From a virus, in the IMG/VR virus record IMGVR_UViG_3300044742_000408, positions 1 through 41,319 of that record: a stretch of DNA of 41,319 nt; one strand, given 5' to 3'. Below are positions 15,938-21,595 of the stretch, one piece after another (the first letter of the stretch is position 1; every line of letters begins with the position of its first letter). A model generated the notes under the pieces. The model made no database searches and was not told where the DNA came from. It saw only the letters and a program-made list of their open reading frames with translations. The translations under genes were made by a program, and so were the position numbers.

Positions 15938-16319
15938 ACTTGATCTCCCCAAGCATCGCGAGCTGCACCACAATGTCTTCGCGCGTCGAATCCGTCTCCT
16001 CGTACCAGTTGACGCCCCAACGCTTGACGCCCTCTTCCCAAGCGCGGACAGCCATCTCGGCGTCGAGAGCGAACCAACCCGACGGGAGCGCGACGGTCAC
16101 GCCGCGCTTCCACACGCTTACCGCGTGCTCGCGATCGGGCTCCTCGCCGTGGGCGCACTTCTCGTCGTCCTCCCAGCAAAGCCAGCCGAGCTTGGGATCG
16201 TGCTCGACGCCGCGGAGCCAATAGCCCGCGTAGCCGCCACCGAAGATGTCGGAGTGGCGCGTCAAGTAGTCGATCCAGTTCGGATCGATCTCGACGGCGA
16301 TCGTGAACGTGTGCTTCAT
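15930..16319 (-). CDS. Conserved phage hypothetical protein, 129 aa
   Basis: Sequence such as IFGGGYAGYWLRGVEHDPKL and GWLCWEDDEKCAHGEEPDRE, then WEEGVKRWGVNWYEE and EDIVVQLAMLGEIKYG, marks a frequent family of phage proteins of unknown function. Its ATG lies inside the left copy of the target duplication flanking the IS (16314-16321). Before the insertion the same ATG would have overlapped the TGA of the gene now ending at 18438. Confidence 0.7.
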   Translation of the reverse strand: MKHTFTIAVEIDPNWIDYLTRHSDIFGGGYAGYWLRGVEHDPKLGWLCWEDDEKCAHGEEPDREHAVSVWKRGVTVALPSGWFALDAEMAVRAWEEGVKRWGVNWYEETDSTREDIVVQLAMLGEIKYG

Positions 16320-16321
16320 CG
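16314..16321 (+). repeat. Target-site duplication, left copy
   Basis: CTTCATCG immediately flanks the left terminal repeat and is repeated exactly at 18436-18443. Eight bases is the usual IS1595-family duplication length. It contains the start codon (minus-strand ATG) of the neighbouring phage gene. Confidence 0.85.
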
Positions 16322-16346
16322 CATGCTTATCCGGTTAGCGCCCAAG
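16322..16346 (+). repeat. Terminal inverted repeat, left
   Basis: Starts CATGCTTATCCGGTT, then AGCG, then CCCAAG; the complement of 18411-18435 with three mismatches. It includes the TAA stop of the transposase (16327-16329). Confidence 0.85.
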
Positions 16347-17343
16347 GGTGACTCCACTGCCCCGAATAGAGCCCGTCATAAGTCGGACCCTCCACGTCGG
16401 CGGCAACGCCGAGCAGGCTCCGAAAGCTGTTGAACGGGTAGAAACGACGATTGAAGCGGAACGTGAATTCATTGAGGTACGCCTGCAAATGTTGAGGACC
16501 GACGCCATGATGCACGCCGAGCAGCCACGATTTCATGTTCGAGAAAATGAGGTGAACGATCGGGAGGTACTCCTCCGCGATCCGGGCTTCGTTCCGCTCT
16601 TCCACCTGAAGATGGTGGAATCCGAGCGACTTGAGCTTGTCGTATCCCGCCCAGCCGTCCGTTACGACCATCGTCCCGGGCTCCACGGAGTCCACCACGA
16701 AGCCCGTAAGCGTCTTGGCGGTACGGTTCGGCGCGACGGAGAGCCGGAGCCTGCCAGCGTACCGGCCGCCACGGCGCGGGATTGCCTTGCTGTGCCCGTT
16801 CTCGTCGGGATCCTTGGGCTTGCGGAGCCGAACCTCCACGGCGGCCACCACGAGCGTCTGGTGATGCTTCCCGCGCCCCTCGCCTCGGGTACGGCCACCT
16901 ACCCAAGTCTCGTCCACCTCGACGTGAGCGGCCACGGTGCCACCGATCCGGTCACGGTCCGGGCGGACCATTCCGGCCCGGAGCTTGTGGAGGATCTGGA
17001 ACGCGGTCTCGTAGCGGGTGAGACCGAGCTGGCGCTGGAACTGCACGGCGGACATGCCGGGCGTCATCGTGGAGACGAGGTAGGACGCCCAGAACCACGT
17101 GGAGAGCGGCGTCCGCGTCCGCTCCATGACCGTGCCCGCCGTCAGGCTCGTGTCGGTCTGGCACTTCTTGCAGCGCAGAATGTGGGGCTTCGCCGTGAAA
17201 CGGTACGGCTCCCCCGCATGGCCACAGCGGCACCGGAAGCCGTCGCGCCAGTGGATGCGCTCCAGGTACTCGGCGCAGGCCGCATCGTGCGGAAAGAGCT
17301 TCTGAAACTCGGGAAGAGACTTCGGGAAGGGGAGATCAGACAT
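16327..17343 (-). CDS. IS1595-family transposase
   Basis: The 338-residue protein has an N-terminal zinc ribbon (FRCRCGHAG, C38/C40; LRCKKC, C58/C61) and an ISXO2-like catalytic domain. The likely active-site residues are D144 in VEVDETWVGG, D229 in VVTDGWAGY and N269/K271 in FSNMKSWL, the DDNK-type variant of this family, followed by the typical GVHHGVGPQHLQAYLNEF and FRFNRRFYPF. All are intact, so it may be active. The frame is open upstream, but the ATG at 17343 gives the usual N-terminus MSDLPFPKSLPEFQ. The start overlaps the end of the last cargo gene by 8 bp, so expression is coupled to the cargo. Confidence 0.93.
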   Translation of the reverse strand: MSDLPFPKSLPEFQKLFPHDAACAEYLERIHWRDGFRCRCGHAGEPYRFTAKPHILRCKKCQTDTSLTAGTVMERTRTPLSTWFWASYLVSTMTPGMSAVQFQRQLGLTRYETAFQILHKLRAGMVRPDRDRIGGTVAAHVEVDETWVGGRTRGEGRGKHHQTLVVAAVEVRLRKPKDPDENGHSKAIPRRGGRYAGRLRLSVAPNRTAKTLTGFVVDSVEPGTMVVTDGWAGYDKLKSLGFHHLQVEERNEARIAEEYLPIVHLIFSNMKSWLLGVHHGVGPQHLQAYLNEFTFRFNRRFYPFNSFRSLLGVAADVEGPTYDGLYSGQWSHPWALTG

Positions 17344-17533
17344 CGTCGTCCTCGTCTCCCGGGCACTCACGGCAACCCTCTTTCCGTTCCTCCGGGTGAT
17401 CAGGACAGCACTCGGCGACATCGAACCAATCTTCCGGGTGATAACGATCGTCAACCGCAGCTAGGGCCTCTTCTTTTGAGTCGAATTGCCCTTCGACTAA
17501 ACCTTCTTCATTGAAGATCCCGAAGATGTTCAT
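17336..17533 (-). CDS. IS cargo: small Cys-rich phage-like protein
   Basis: The 65-residue product MNIFGIFNEEGLVEGQFDSK continues EEALAAV and CCPDHPEERKEGCRECPGDE. The GIFxEEGLVExxFxSxEEA and CxDHPExxxxxCxEC patterns match a small protein family I associate with phage early regions. Here it lies within the IS boundaries. ATGA overlap upstream and an 8-bp overlap with the transposase downstream. Confidence 0.65.
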   Translation of the reverse strand: MNIFGIFNEEGLVEGQFDSKEEALAAVDDRYHPEDWFDVAECCPDHPEERKEGCRECPGDEDDDV

Positions 17534-17835
17534 GATCTCACCCCAGACTTCCCGCTTCCGCCGCACGCGAGGCAGCGCGTCATGGTGCATTCGGAGTGAA
17601 GCGGTTGCCGACCGCTGCCTTTGCATGCGAGGCAATCCTCGCCCAGGGCCGAGAGTCCCGCGTCTGTGGTGCCGTAGGATGCCGTACAGCCTGGAAGTAA
17701 CTCCAGAAATCCAAGGTGCGCTAGCACCTGTGCGACATTCAGATCCCCGCCAGTTAATGGCGTCGCATCGGCGCCAGCACAATGCATCAAGAGCCTCAGT
17801 GCCCCTTGAGGCAACCCCGTCTTCGGCGCGGTCAC
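17530..17835 (-). CDS. IS cargo: DnaJ-type zinc motif protein, GTG start
   Basis: The 101-residue product ends with CLACKGSGRQPLHSE and CLACGGSGKSG, two CxxCxGxG repeats as in the zinc domain of DnaJ chaperones, able to bind one zinc. The first 65 residues are helical (GALRLLMHCAGAD; NVAQVLAHLGFLELL). GTG overlaps the upstream TGA. No J-domain is present, so co-chaperone activity is not implied. Confidence 0.6.
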   Translation of the reverse strand: MTAPKTGLPQGALRLLMHCAGADATPLTGGDLNVAQVLAHLGFLELLPGCTASYGTTDAGLSALGEDCLACKGSGRQPLHSECTMTRCLACGGSGKSGVRS

Positions 17836-18065
17836 GGAAGCACCGCCTTCACGATCGTATCCGGGACAGCGCGTCCATACGAGGTGTCGCACCACTCACC
17901 TTCTCGCTCTTCATTGCCAAGAGGGCCGAACGCGCGTTCTCCACCGTTTTCGTACCGAATCATCGCCAAGGCACGACGGCGCGCGGCATTCCCGTCGCGC
18001 GCCTCAACCTTCATGATGCGGTATTCCACCACTTTTCGGTGGAGCGTGATCTCATAGAGGGCCAT
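17832..18065 (-). CDS. IS cargo: small hypothetical protein, 77 aa
   Basis: MALYEITLHRKVVEYRIMKV is followed by EARDGNAARRRALAMI, giving two strands then a helix, a layout common in short phage proteins of unknown role. It starts immediately after the stop of the preceding cargo gene and overlaps the next by GTGA. Confidence 0.6.
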   Translation of the reverse strand: MALYEITLHRKVVEYRIMKVEARDGNAARRRALAMIRYENGGERAFGPLGNEEREGEWCDTSYGRAVPDTIVKAVLP

Positions 18066-18317
18066 CTAGAGACCCTCCATATAGGCCCTGGCCGCTGCAT
18101 TCAGCTCGCGACGGAGCCCCGAGTTCCGGCGAACGGCTTGCCCACCCTGGCGGTACACCTCGAAAATCGAAACACGGTCACCGAAGCGGAGACCCTCGAT
18201 ACCGTACTTCACACCGTCCAGCGTGGCGGTAAGAGAGTACCACGTCTGGCTCAAGCCCCCGGATCTGCTCGTCGTCGCGCGATCCGTTCGGATCGAAATA
18301 ATGCTACTTCTTGCCAT
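18066..18317 (-). CDS. IS cargo: small hypothetical protein, 83 aa
   Basis: First gene behind the promoter in the right IS end. The product MARSSIISIRTDRATTSRSG then LSQTWYSLTATLDGVKYGIE and GDRVSIFEVYRQGGQA suggests a small beta-rich protein. It stops with TAG directly before the next ATG. No family recognised. Confidence 0.55.
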   Translation of the reverse strand: MARSSIISIRTDRATTSRSGGLSQTWYSLTATLDGVKYGIEGLRFGDRVSIFEVYRQGGQAVRRNSGLRRELNAAARAYMEGL

Positions 18318-18393
18318 GTTGGAAACTCAACCTTTCCGACCAAGGGTCCCGGCTGCTTCAACAGCGCGGGGCCCATTTCGTTGGTACCCCCAG

Positions 18394-18422
18394 ACTATAG
18401 CCACGGGCGGCTTGGGTGTCAA
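18394..18422 (-). promoter_or_regulatory. Strong sigma70-like promoter of the IS operon
   Basis: On the minus strand TTGACA (18417-18422) and TATAGT (18394-18399) are separated by exactly 17 bp. The -35 hexamer lies inside the right terminal repeat, just where the two repeats differ (GACA here, AGCG on the left), so only this end forms a promoter. It would transcribe the cargo genes and transposase, and possibly downstream phage genes. Confidence 0.8.
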
Positions 18423-18435
18423 CCGGATAAGCATG
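18411..18435 (-). repeat. Terminal inverted repeat, right
   Basis: Read on the minus strand it begins CATGCTTATCCGGTT, then GACA, then CCCAAG; 22 of 25 positions match the left repeat. It includes the -35 box of the IS promoter. Confidence 0.85.
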
Positions 18436-18443
18436 CTTCATCG
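18436..18443 (+). repeat. Target-site duplication, right copy
   Basis: CTTCATCG, identical to 16314-16321. On the minus strand it reads CGATGAAG and carries the TGA stop of the upstream phage gene together with a second copy of the ATG that starts the downstream gene. Confidence 0.85.
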
Positions 18444-18638
18444 CTTCGTCTTTCGAACGTCGCTGAGACGCTCGAGGGCCAGGCGCATGACGGCGTCGGC
18501 TTCGTCGCCGTAGTGGCGAACGAGCACCTTCGCGATGGCCTGCGCGTCGGGTTCGTAGCTCTTCGCGTCGTCGCGCGCGTTCTTCTTGAGGGCCCGGTCG
18601 ACAGCCGCCGGGCCTCCCGTTTTCTCTTCGTTGAACAT
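18438..18638 (-). CDS. Small hypothetical protein, 66 aa
   Basis: MFNEEKTGGPAAVDRALKKN is followed by QAIAKVLVRHYGDEADAVMR, a charged helical protein. Its TGA lies in the right target duplication; the gene it once overlapped by ATGA is now 2.1 kb away across the IS. It starts 8 bp after the stop of the preceding gene. No family recognised. Confidence 0.6.
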   Translation of the reverse strand: MFNEEKTGGPAAVDRALKKNARDDAKSYEPDAQAIAKVLVRHYGDEADAVMRLALERLSDVRKTKR

Positions 18639-18646
18639 CGTTTTCC

Positions 18647-19042
18647 TCAATCGAGCGCTACGCTGGCCGCTTCGGCCATTGCGTGGATAGCCTTGTCGAG
18701 GGTTCCGCCGTCGAAGCGGCCGAGCTCGCCGTTGAGAAGGCCTCGCACGCCGCGCAGGGCGTCGAGCCATTCGCGCCCGAGCACGCCATCCGCGCCGATC
18801 TTCGAGCTGTACTGCCGCTCGTGGGCGTCGGCGTACTCGGCGAGACCGAGCAGCATGGTCCGGAGCGAGCGCTCGAACCCGGACCGGGGGTCCTTCGTCG
18901 CGGCCACCTGCCTGTCGGCCCACCCGTTCGCCCCCGCGTTGGGTCCGAGCCCTTCGAGCGGGCACACCAAAGTACCCCACAGAGCGTTCGCGACGGCCCC
19001 GGGGCGGGGCACGAACACGGTCGGACAAGATTCACTAGCCAT
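18647..19042 (-). CDS. Conserved phage hypothetical protein, 131 aa
   Basis: The stretch EYADAHERQYSSKIGADGVL then GREWLDALRGVRGLLNGELG and GRFDGGTLDKAIHAMAEAAS matches a widespread phage family of unknown function. GAAAGGAG precedes the ATG, and a strong promoter lies 30 bp upstream, so it begins the leftward operon that continues past the IS. Confidence 0.7.
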   Translation of the reverse strand: MASESCPTVFVPRPGAVANALWGTLVCPLEGLGPNAGANGWADRQVAATKDPRSGFERSLRTMLLGLAEYADAHERQYSSKIGADGVLGREWLDALRGVRGLLNGELGRFDGGTLDKAIHAMAEAASVALD

Positions 19043-19072
19043 TCAATTCTCCTTTCGCTGTTACCTGAGACG

Positions 19073-19101
19073 ATCGTACCACCGATGGTATTCAATGTCA
19101 A
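19073..19101 (-). promoter_or_regulatory. Leftward promoter with repeated 15-bp motif (copy A)
   Basis: TTGACA (19096-19101) and TACGAT (19073-19078) are spaced by 17 bp on the minus strand. The -35 and spacer together contain TTGACATTGAATACC (19087-19101), a motif repeated at 19109-19123, 19598-19612 and, less exactly, 6174-6188. It faces copy B across a few bases, so one regulator could control both directions. Confidence 0.75.
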
Positions 19102-19108
19102 GTTTCGG

Positions 19109-19136
19109 TTGACGGCGAATACCGATAGCATACGCT
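19109..19136 (+). promoter_or_regulatory. Rightward promoter with repeated 15-bp motif (copy B)
   Basis: TTGACG (19109-19114) and TACGCT (19131-19136), 16 bp apart, lie 16 bp before the next ATG. The element TTGACGGCGAATACC is the mirror partner of copy A, forming GGTATTC...GAATACC arms (19087-19093 and 19117-19123). Confidence 0.6.
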
Positions 19137-19151
19137 ACGTCTCTACGAGAT

Positions 19152-19430
19152 ATGTCCAAGAAGGACGAGAAAGTTATCGGCGCCTGGGCGCCTAGAGCCG
19201 ATTCGAGAACCAGTAGGACCGGCTACCAGGTCGTCTACACGACGAAGTTCGGAACCGCCCACGCCGGCGCGACGCGGAAGGTCTATCGAATCCCCGATGG
19301 CATCGCCGCCCTCGATGGATCGGCGCCCGCCGTGCACCCGCTTCTCCGATGCGGCGACAAGGAGCTCGCCGAGGCCTTCGAACGACTGGTCGCAGACCCC
19401 TCGTTCTCCAAGATCAAGCTCACCCCCTAG
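19152..19430 (+). CDS. Hypothetical protein, apparently truncated by an amber codon
   Basis: The 92-residue product MSKKDEKVIGAWAPRADSRT contains a beta-rich middle (GYQVVYTTKFGTAHAGATRK) and ends FSKIKLTP before TAG (19428-19430). The same frame continues for 37 protein-like residues (EFRLAADAPRTYLEWGG ...) to a TGA. A natural sequence LTPEEF or LTPQEF would need only GAG or CAG in place of TAG. It is therefore probably a 130-residue gene with a nonsense codon, or a readthrough gene. No family recognised. Confidence 0.55.
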   Translation: MSKKDEKVIGAWAPRADSRTSRTGYQVVYTTKFGTAHAGATRKVYRIPDGIAALDGSAPAVHPLLRCGDKELAEAFERLVADPSFSKIKLTP

Positions 19431-19544
19431 GAGTTCCGACTCGCCGCGGACGCCCCGCGCACCTACCTCGAGTGGGGCGGGTTCACCTGGAAGCAACGAA
19501 AGTACCTCCGGGAGATCGTCAAAAAGATCGTCCAGCCCCGCTGA
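19428..19544 (+). other. In-frame continuation after amber codon
   Basis: From TAG the frame stays open to TGA (19542-19544) and encodes EFRLAADAPRTYLEWGG then FTWKQRKYLREIVKKIVQPR, with the amphipathic pattern of a real helical C-terminus. There is no ribosome site or start codon near its beginning, so it is unlikely to be a separate gene. Confidence 0.5.
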
Positions 19545-19567
19545 AAAACGGGCCCTTAAGGCCACTA

Positions 19568-19612
19568 GTTACAGTGTAACCGGAAGATATCTTCTGGTTG
19601 ACGTTGAATACC
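19568..19612 (+). promoter_or_regulatory. Operator-like palindromes and motif copy C
   Basis: Three adjacent sites precede the rhomboid gene: GTTAC-AGT-GTAAC (19568-19580), the perfect 12-bp palindrome GAAGATATCTTC (19583-19594) and TTGACGTTGAATACC (19598-19612), the exact consensus of the repeated motif. No good -10 lies at 17 bp from TTGACG; TATCCC lies 13 bp away. The cluster looks like a regulated promoter with binding sites for a dimeric repressor. Confidence 0.55.
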
Positions 19613-19638
19613 GCCGTATCCCCGCCCGTCTTACTGCC

Positions 19639-20196
19639 ATGGCCCGCGAAACCGCCCCCGTAACCGCCCTCCTGGCCGCCCTCGTGGTCGGCGCCTACGC
19701 CCTCGAGCTCGGTTTCGGGGGCATGGCCGCCTGCGACGCCTACGGGCTCGTGCCGGCTCACTGGAGCGTCGAGACGGCCCTCTCGAGCATGTTCCTCCAC
19801 GACCCCTCCGGGCTCTTCCACGTCGGCGGAAACCTCGTTTTCCTGGTCGTCTTCGGGATCATCGTCGAGCGCGCGATCGGGAGCCTCGGTTTCGCGGCCC
19901 TCTACGTGGCCGCTGGCCTCGGCGGCGCCGTCATGCACTTCGCAGTCAACCCGAGCGCCACCGACCCCCTCGTCGGCTGCTCCGGCGCCCTGTTCGGCCT
20001 CATGGCAGTGGCCTCCGTGCTGCGCCCACGGCTCCTCGGGTTCGTGATCGCGTACATGGGCCTCAACATCTGGCACGCGGTCGTCGGCGGCGCCGGAAAC
20101 GTCTCGTTCGGCTGCCACATCGGTGGCTTCGTGGTCGGCTTCCTCGCCGTCGTGGCCCTCCGAGCAGCCGACAGCGACGCGCTAGCGTCGGCCTAG
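19639..20196 (+). CDS. Rhomboid family intramembrane serine protease
   Basis: The 185-residue protein has about six membrane segments and the rhomboid signatures: HVGGNLVFLVVFG (H61, N65), GCSGALFG (113-120, catalytic S115) and GCHIGGFVVGF (catalytic H160). It would cleave transmembrane helices within the bilayer, expected in the host cytoplasmic membrane. The ATG at 19639 gives MARETAPVTALLAALVVGAY, whose first helix starts at residue 7; the frame is open further upstream but not protein-like. Its TAG overlaps the stop of the convergent gene. Rhomboids are rare in phages; the target is unknown. Confidence 0.88.
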   Translation: MARETAPVTALLAALVVGAYALELGFGGMAACDAYGLVPAHWSVETALSSMFLHDPSGLFHVGGNLVFLVVFGIIVERAIGSLGFAALYVAAGLGGAVMHFAVNPSATDPLVGCSGALFGLMAVASVLRPRLLGFVIAYMGLNIWHAVVGGAGNVSFGCHIGGFVVGFLAVVALRAADSDALASA

Positions 20197-20360
20197 TCGT
20201 CCATACCTCGAAGCTCGCTCTCTGCGGCTTCGAGGCGATGCTTGATCGTGTCCATCATCGCTCTGAGCCCCTCGACGAAAGAGGCGAAGTCCACGTCAAC
20301 GACCTCCGCCTCTTCAATCGAGCGCTGTGCGATGTCCTCGAACACTTCCTCAGCCGGCAC
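20193..20360 (-). CDS. Small acidic protein, 55 aa, GTG start
   Basis: GTG is preceded by GGAG at 7 bases. The product VPAEEVFEDIAQRSIEEAEV continues VDVDFASFVEGLRAMMDT and IKHRLEAAESELRGMDD, an acidic helical protein. Its TAG shares the bases CTAG (20193-20196) with the stop of the convergent rhomboid gene. Three bases separate it from the upstream gene of the same operon. No family recognised. Confidence 0.55.
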   Translation of the reverse strand: MPAEEVFEDIAQRSIEEAEVVDVDFASFVEGLRAMMDTIKHRLEAAESELRGMDD

Positions 20361-20363
20361 CGG

Positions 20364-20651
20364 TCATCTCCGACGGCGGCGAGAGCGGATGAGCTCCTCG
20401 ATACCGCCTTTGATGCCCTTGAGACCGTTGACGAACGCCGGATCGGTGACCGTGTCGGCAACGGCCTTCACGGCCTTGACCGTGTCGTTCTCGAGGATCC
20501 CATCGAGAGGCGTCGTGTCGAGCAAGTCGTACTTGTGAATGACTCTGATCGCCCGCCACGCCGCGTTGGCGCCCTCCGCGCTCTTCGGGTCATCTAGCGC
20601 GAGGGCGATGAGGCGTTTCGCCTTCTCGCGCTTTTCCTCCTTGAGACTCAT
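20364..20651 (-). CDS. Hypothetical helical protein, 95 aa
   Basis: MSLKEEKREKAKRLIALALD then SAEGANAAWRAIRVIHKYDL and a repeated VKAVKAVADTVTDPAFVNGL suggest an all-helical protein with a strongly basic C-terminus (RSRRRRR). The pattern resembles small phage proteins linked to DNA binding, but no family is certain. ATGA overlap with the upstream gene. Confidence 0.6.
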   Translation of the reverse strand: MSLKEEKREKAKRLIALALDDPKSAEGANAAWRAIRVIHKYDLLDTTPLDGILENDTVKAVKAVADTVTDPAFVNGLKGIKGGIEELIRSRRRRR

Positions 20652-20905
20652 TCGCTCTCCGGTGCCTCGTCGCTGTCCGGGGCGTCGTCACGCGAGCGAC
20701 GCTTCCGGCGTCGTTCGCTACGGCGGCTGCCGGAGAATCGGTCCTCGTACTCGTCGAGCATCGTGTCGGCTACCGCCGTCGCGACGTCGACCATGTCGTC
20801 GACCATCTCTTCGACGTCGTCGATCTCGTCGGGTATCGTGTAGTTGCTCAGCGCGGACTGAGCAAAAGCGACCCACATATCCTTGAACTCTTTCTTTTCA
20901 GCCAT
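20648..20905 (-). CDS. Hypothetical protein with charged tail, 85 aa
   Basis: The first 55 residues are acidic and helical (DEIDDVEEMVDDMVDVATAV), followed by a basic stretch (SGSRRSERRRKRRSRDDAP) and an acidic end. AAAGGAG lies before the ATG and a promoter lies 27-55 bp upstream. It may interact with its basic-tailed neighbour. Function unknown. Confidence 0.6.
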   Translation of the reverse strand: MAEKKEFKDMWVAFAQSALSNYTIPDEIDDVEEMVDDMVDVATAVADTMLDEYEDRFSGSRRSERRRKRRSRDDAPDSDEAPESE

Positions 20906-20931
20906 TCGATTCTCCTTTCAAAGCGACGGGC

Positions 20932-20960
20932 AGGATGTGTCGCCCGTCAATCGTTGTCAA
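20932..20960 (-). promoter_or_regulatory. Leftward promoter with TTGAC tandem and inverted repeat
   Basis: TTGACA (20955-20960) and CATCCT (20932-20937) are 17 bp apart. The 16-mer TTGACAACGATTGACG (20945-20960) recurs as TTGACAGCGGTTGACG at 22434-22449. An inverted repeat GACGGGC ... GCCCGTC (20925-20931/20942-20948) encloses the -10 region. It would serve the operon starting at 20905. Confidence 0.5.
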
Positions 20961-21595
20961 CCCGCCTTGATCGCCGCTCGTTTCTCTTGCTGCCGGCGCC
21001 GAACCCGTTCCACAACCTCCGGCTGTTGAATGCGAAGTAGTTCCTTCCTGAACTCTTCATCGGCATCGACACCGAGCGCCGACGCGGCGCCGTAGAGCGT
21101 CACCATGCACCCGGCGATCTCTTTCGGCGGATCGCCCACCGGGCGCTCGAACACGTAGTCGACCAAACGATGAACAGTCGCGGCGTCGACGCCACATGCT
21201 TGCGCGAGTTCGACGGCTTCTTCTACGAGCCGCAGCACACGTTCCGCGCCGTTCGTCGCCGACTCTTCGCCGAGAGTCGTAAGAATCCACTCGGCGACCA
21301 GGCGTTGAAAGCTTCGCCACTCGAGGCGATAGGTTCGCCCGCCACGATGGATCAGATCGCCGCCCAGCGAACTTTGCGGAAACTTGTCTGCGAGGCGGTC
21401 TAGATCTGCGTGCGCTGCCGCCCACGTCCGTACATCCTGCGGCCCCAGCGCTGGATTCCCGCGCAGCTCAAGGCTGTAGTGCTCTAGACAATAATTAGGT
21501 AGCGGTTCGCACGCGGCTTGCACCTGCGCACAACGCTGTTCGTCGCTGTGGATGCCACCGACGATCATCCCGTGGGTACATCGATCCGCTTTCAC
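20957..21595 (-). CDS. MazG-like NTP pyrophosphohydrolase
   Basis: The C-terminal two-thirds follow the all-alpha NTP-PPase pattern: AERVLRLVEEAVELAQACGV (EExxE metal site), a central DYVFERPVGDPPKEIAGCMV with a second acidic residue, and TLYGAASALGVDADEEFRKE. Such enzymes hydrolyse NTPs/dNTPs to monophosphates and may clear modified nucleotides or lower ppGpp signalling. The N-terminal 80 residues (with CTHG, CEPLPNYCLEH) may form a separate zinc-binding module. 212 residues, typical for phage members. Confidence 0.78.
   Translation of the reverse strand: MKADRCTHGMIVGGIHSDEQRCAQVQAACEPLPNYCLEHYSLELRGNPALGPQDVRTWAAAHADLDRLADKFPQSSLGGDLIHRGGRTYRLEWRSFQRLVAEWILTTLGEESATNGAERVLRLVEEAVELAQACGVDAATVHRLVDYVFERPVGDPPKEIAGCMVTLYGAASALGVDADEEFRKELLRIQQPEVVERVRRRQQEKRAAIKAG

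Larger units (their letters stand above)
16322..18435 (-). mobile_element. Complete IS1595-family element with four cargo genes
   Basis: A 2114-bp unit is bounded by 25-bp inverted repeats (22 of 25 identical; both begin CATGCTTATCCGGTT and end CCCAAG) and flanked by a perfect 8-bp direct repeat CTTCATCG. Inside are a full-length IS1595-type transposase at the left and four small genes upstream of it on the same strand, driven by a sigma70-like promoter whose -35 lies in the right repeat. The transposase stop codon lies in the left repeat. The insertion is at a former ATGA gene junction and destroyed neither neighbour. IS1595 elements with passenger genes are known; phage-like cargo of this kind I have not seen described. 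Confidence 0.88.

Noticed and set aside
16327-17343. Domesticated, TIR-less transposase
   Set aside because: First impression from its tight gene packing, but inverted repeats and an 8-bp duplication at 16322/18435 show a complete element.
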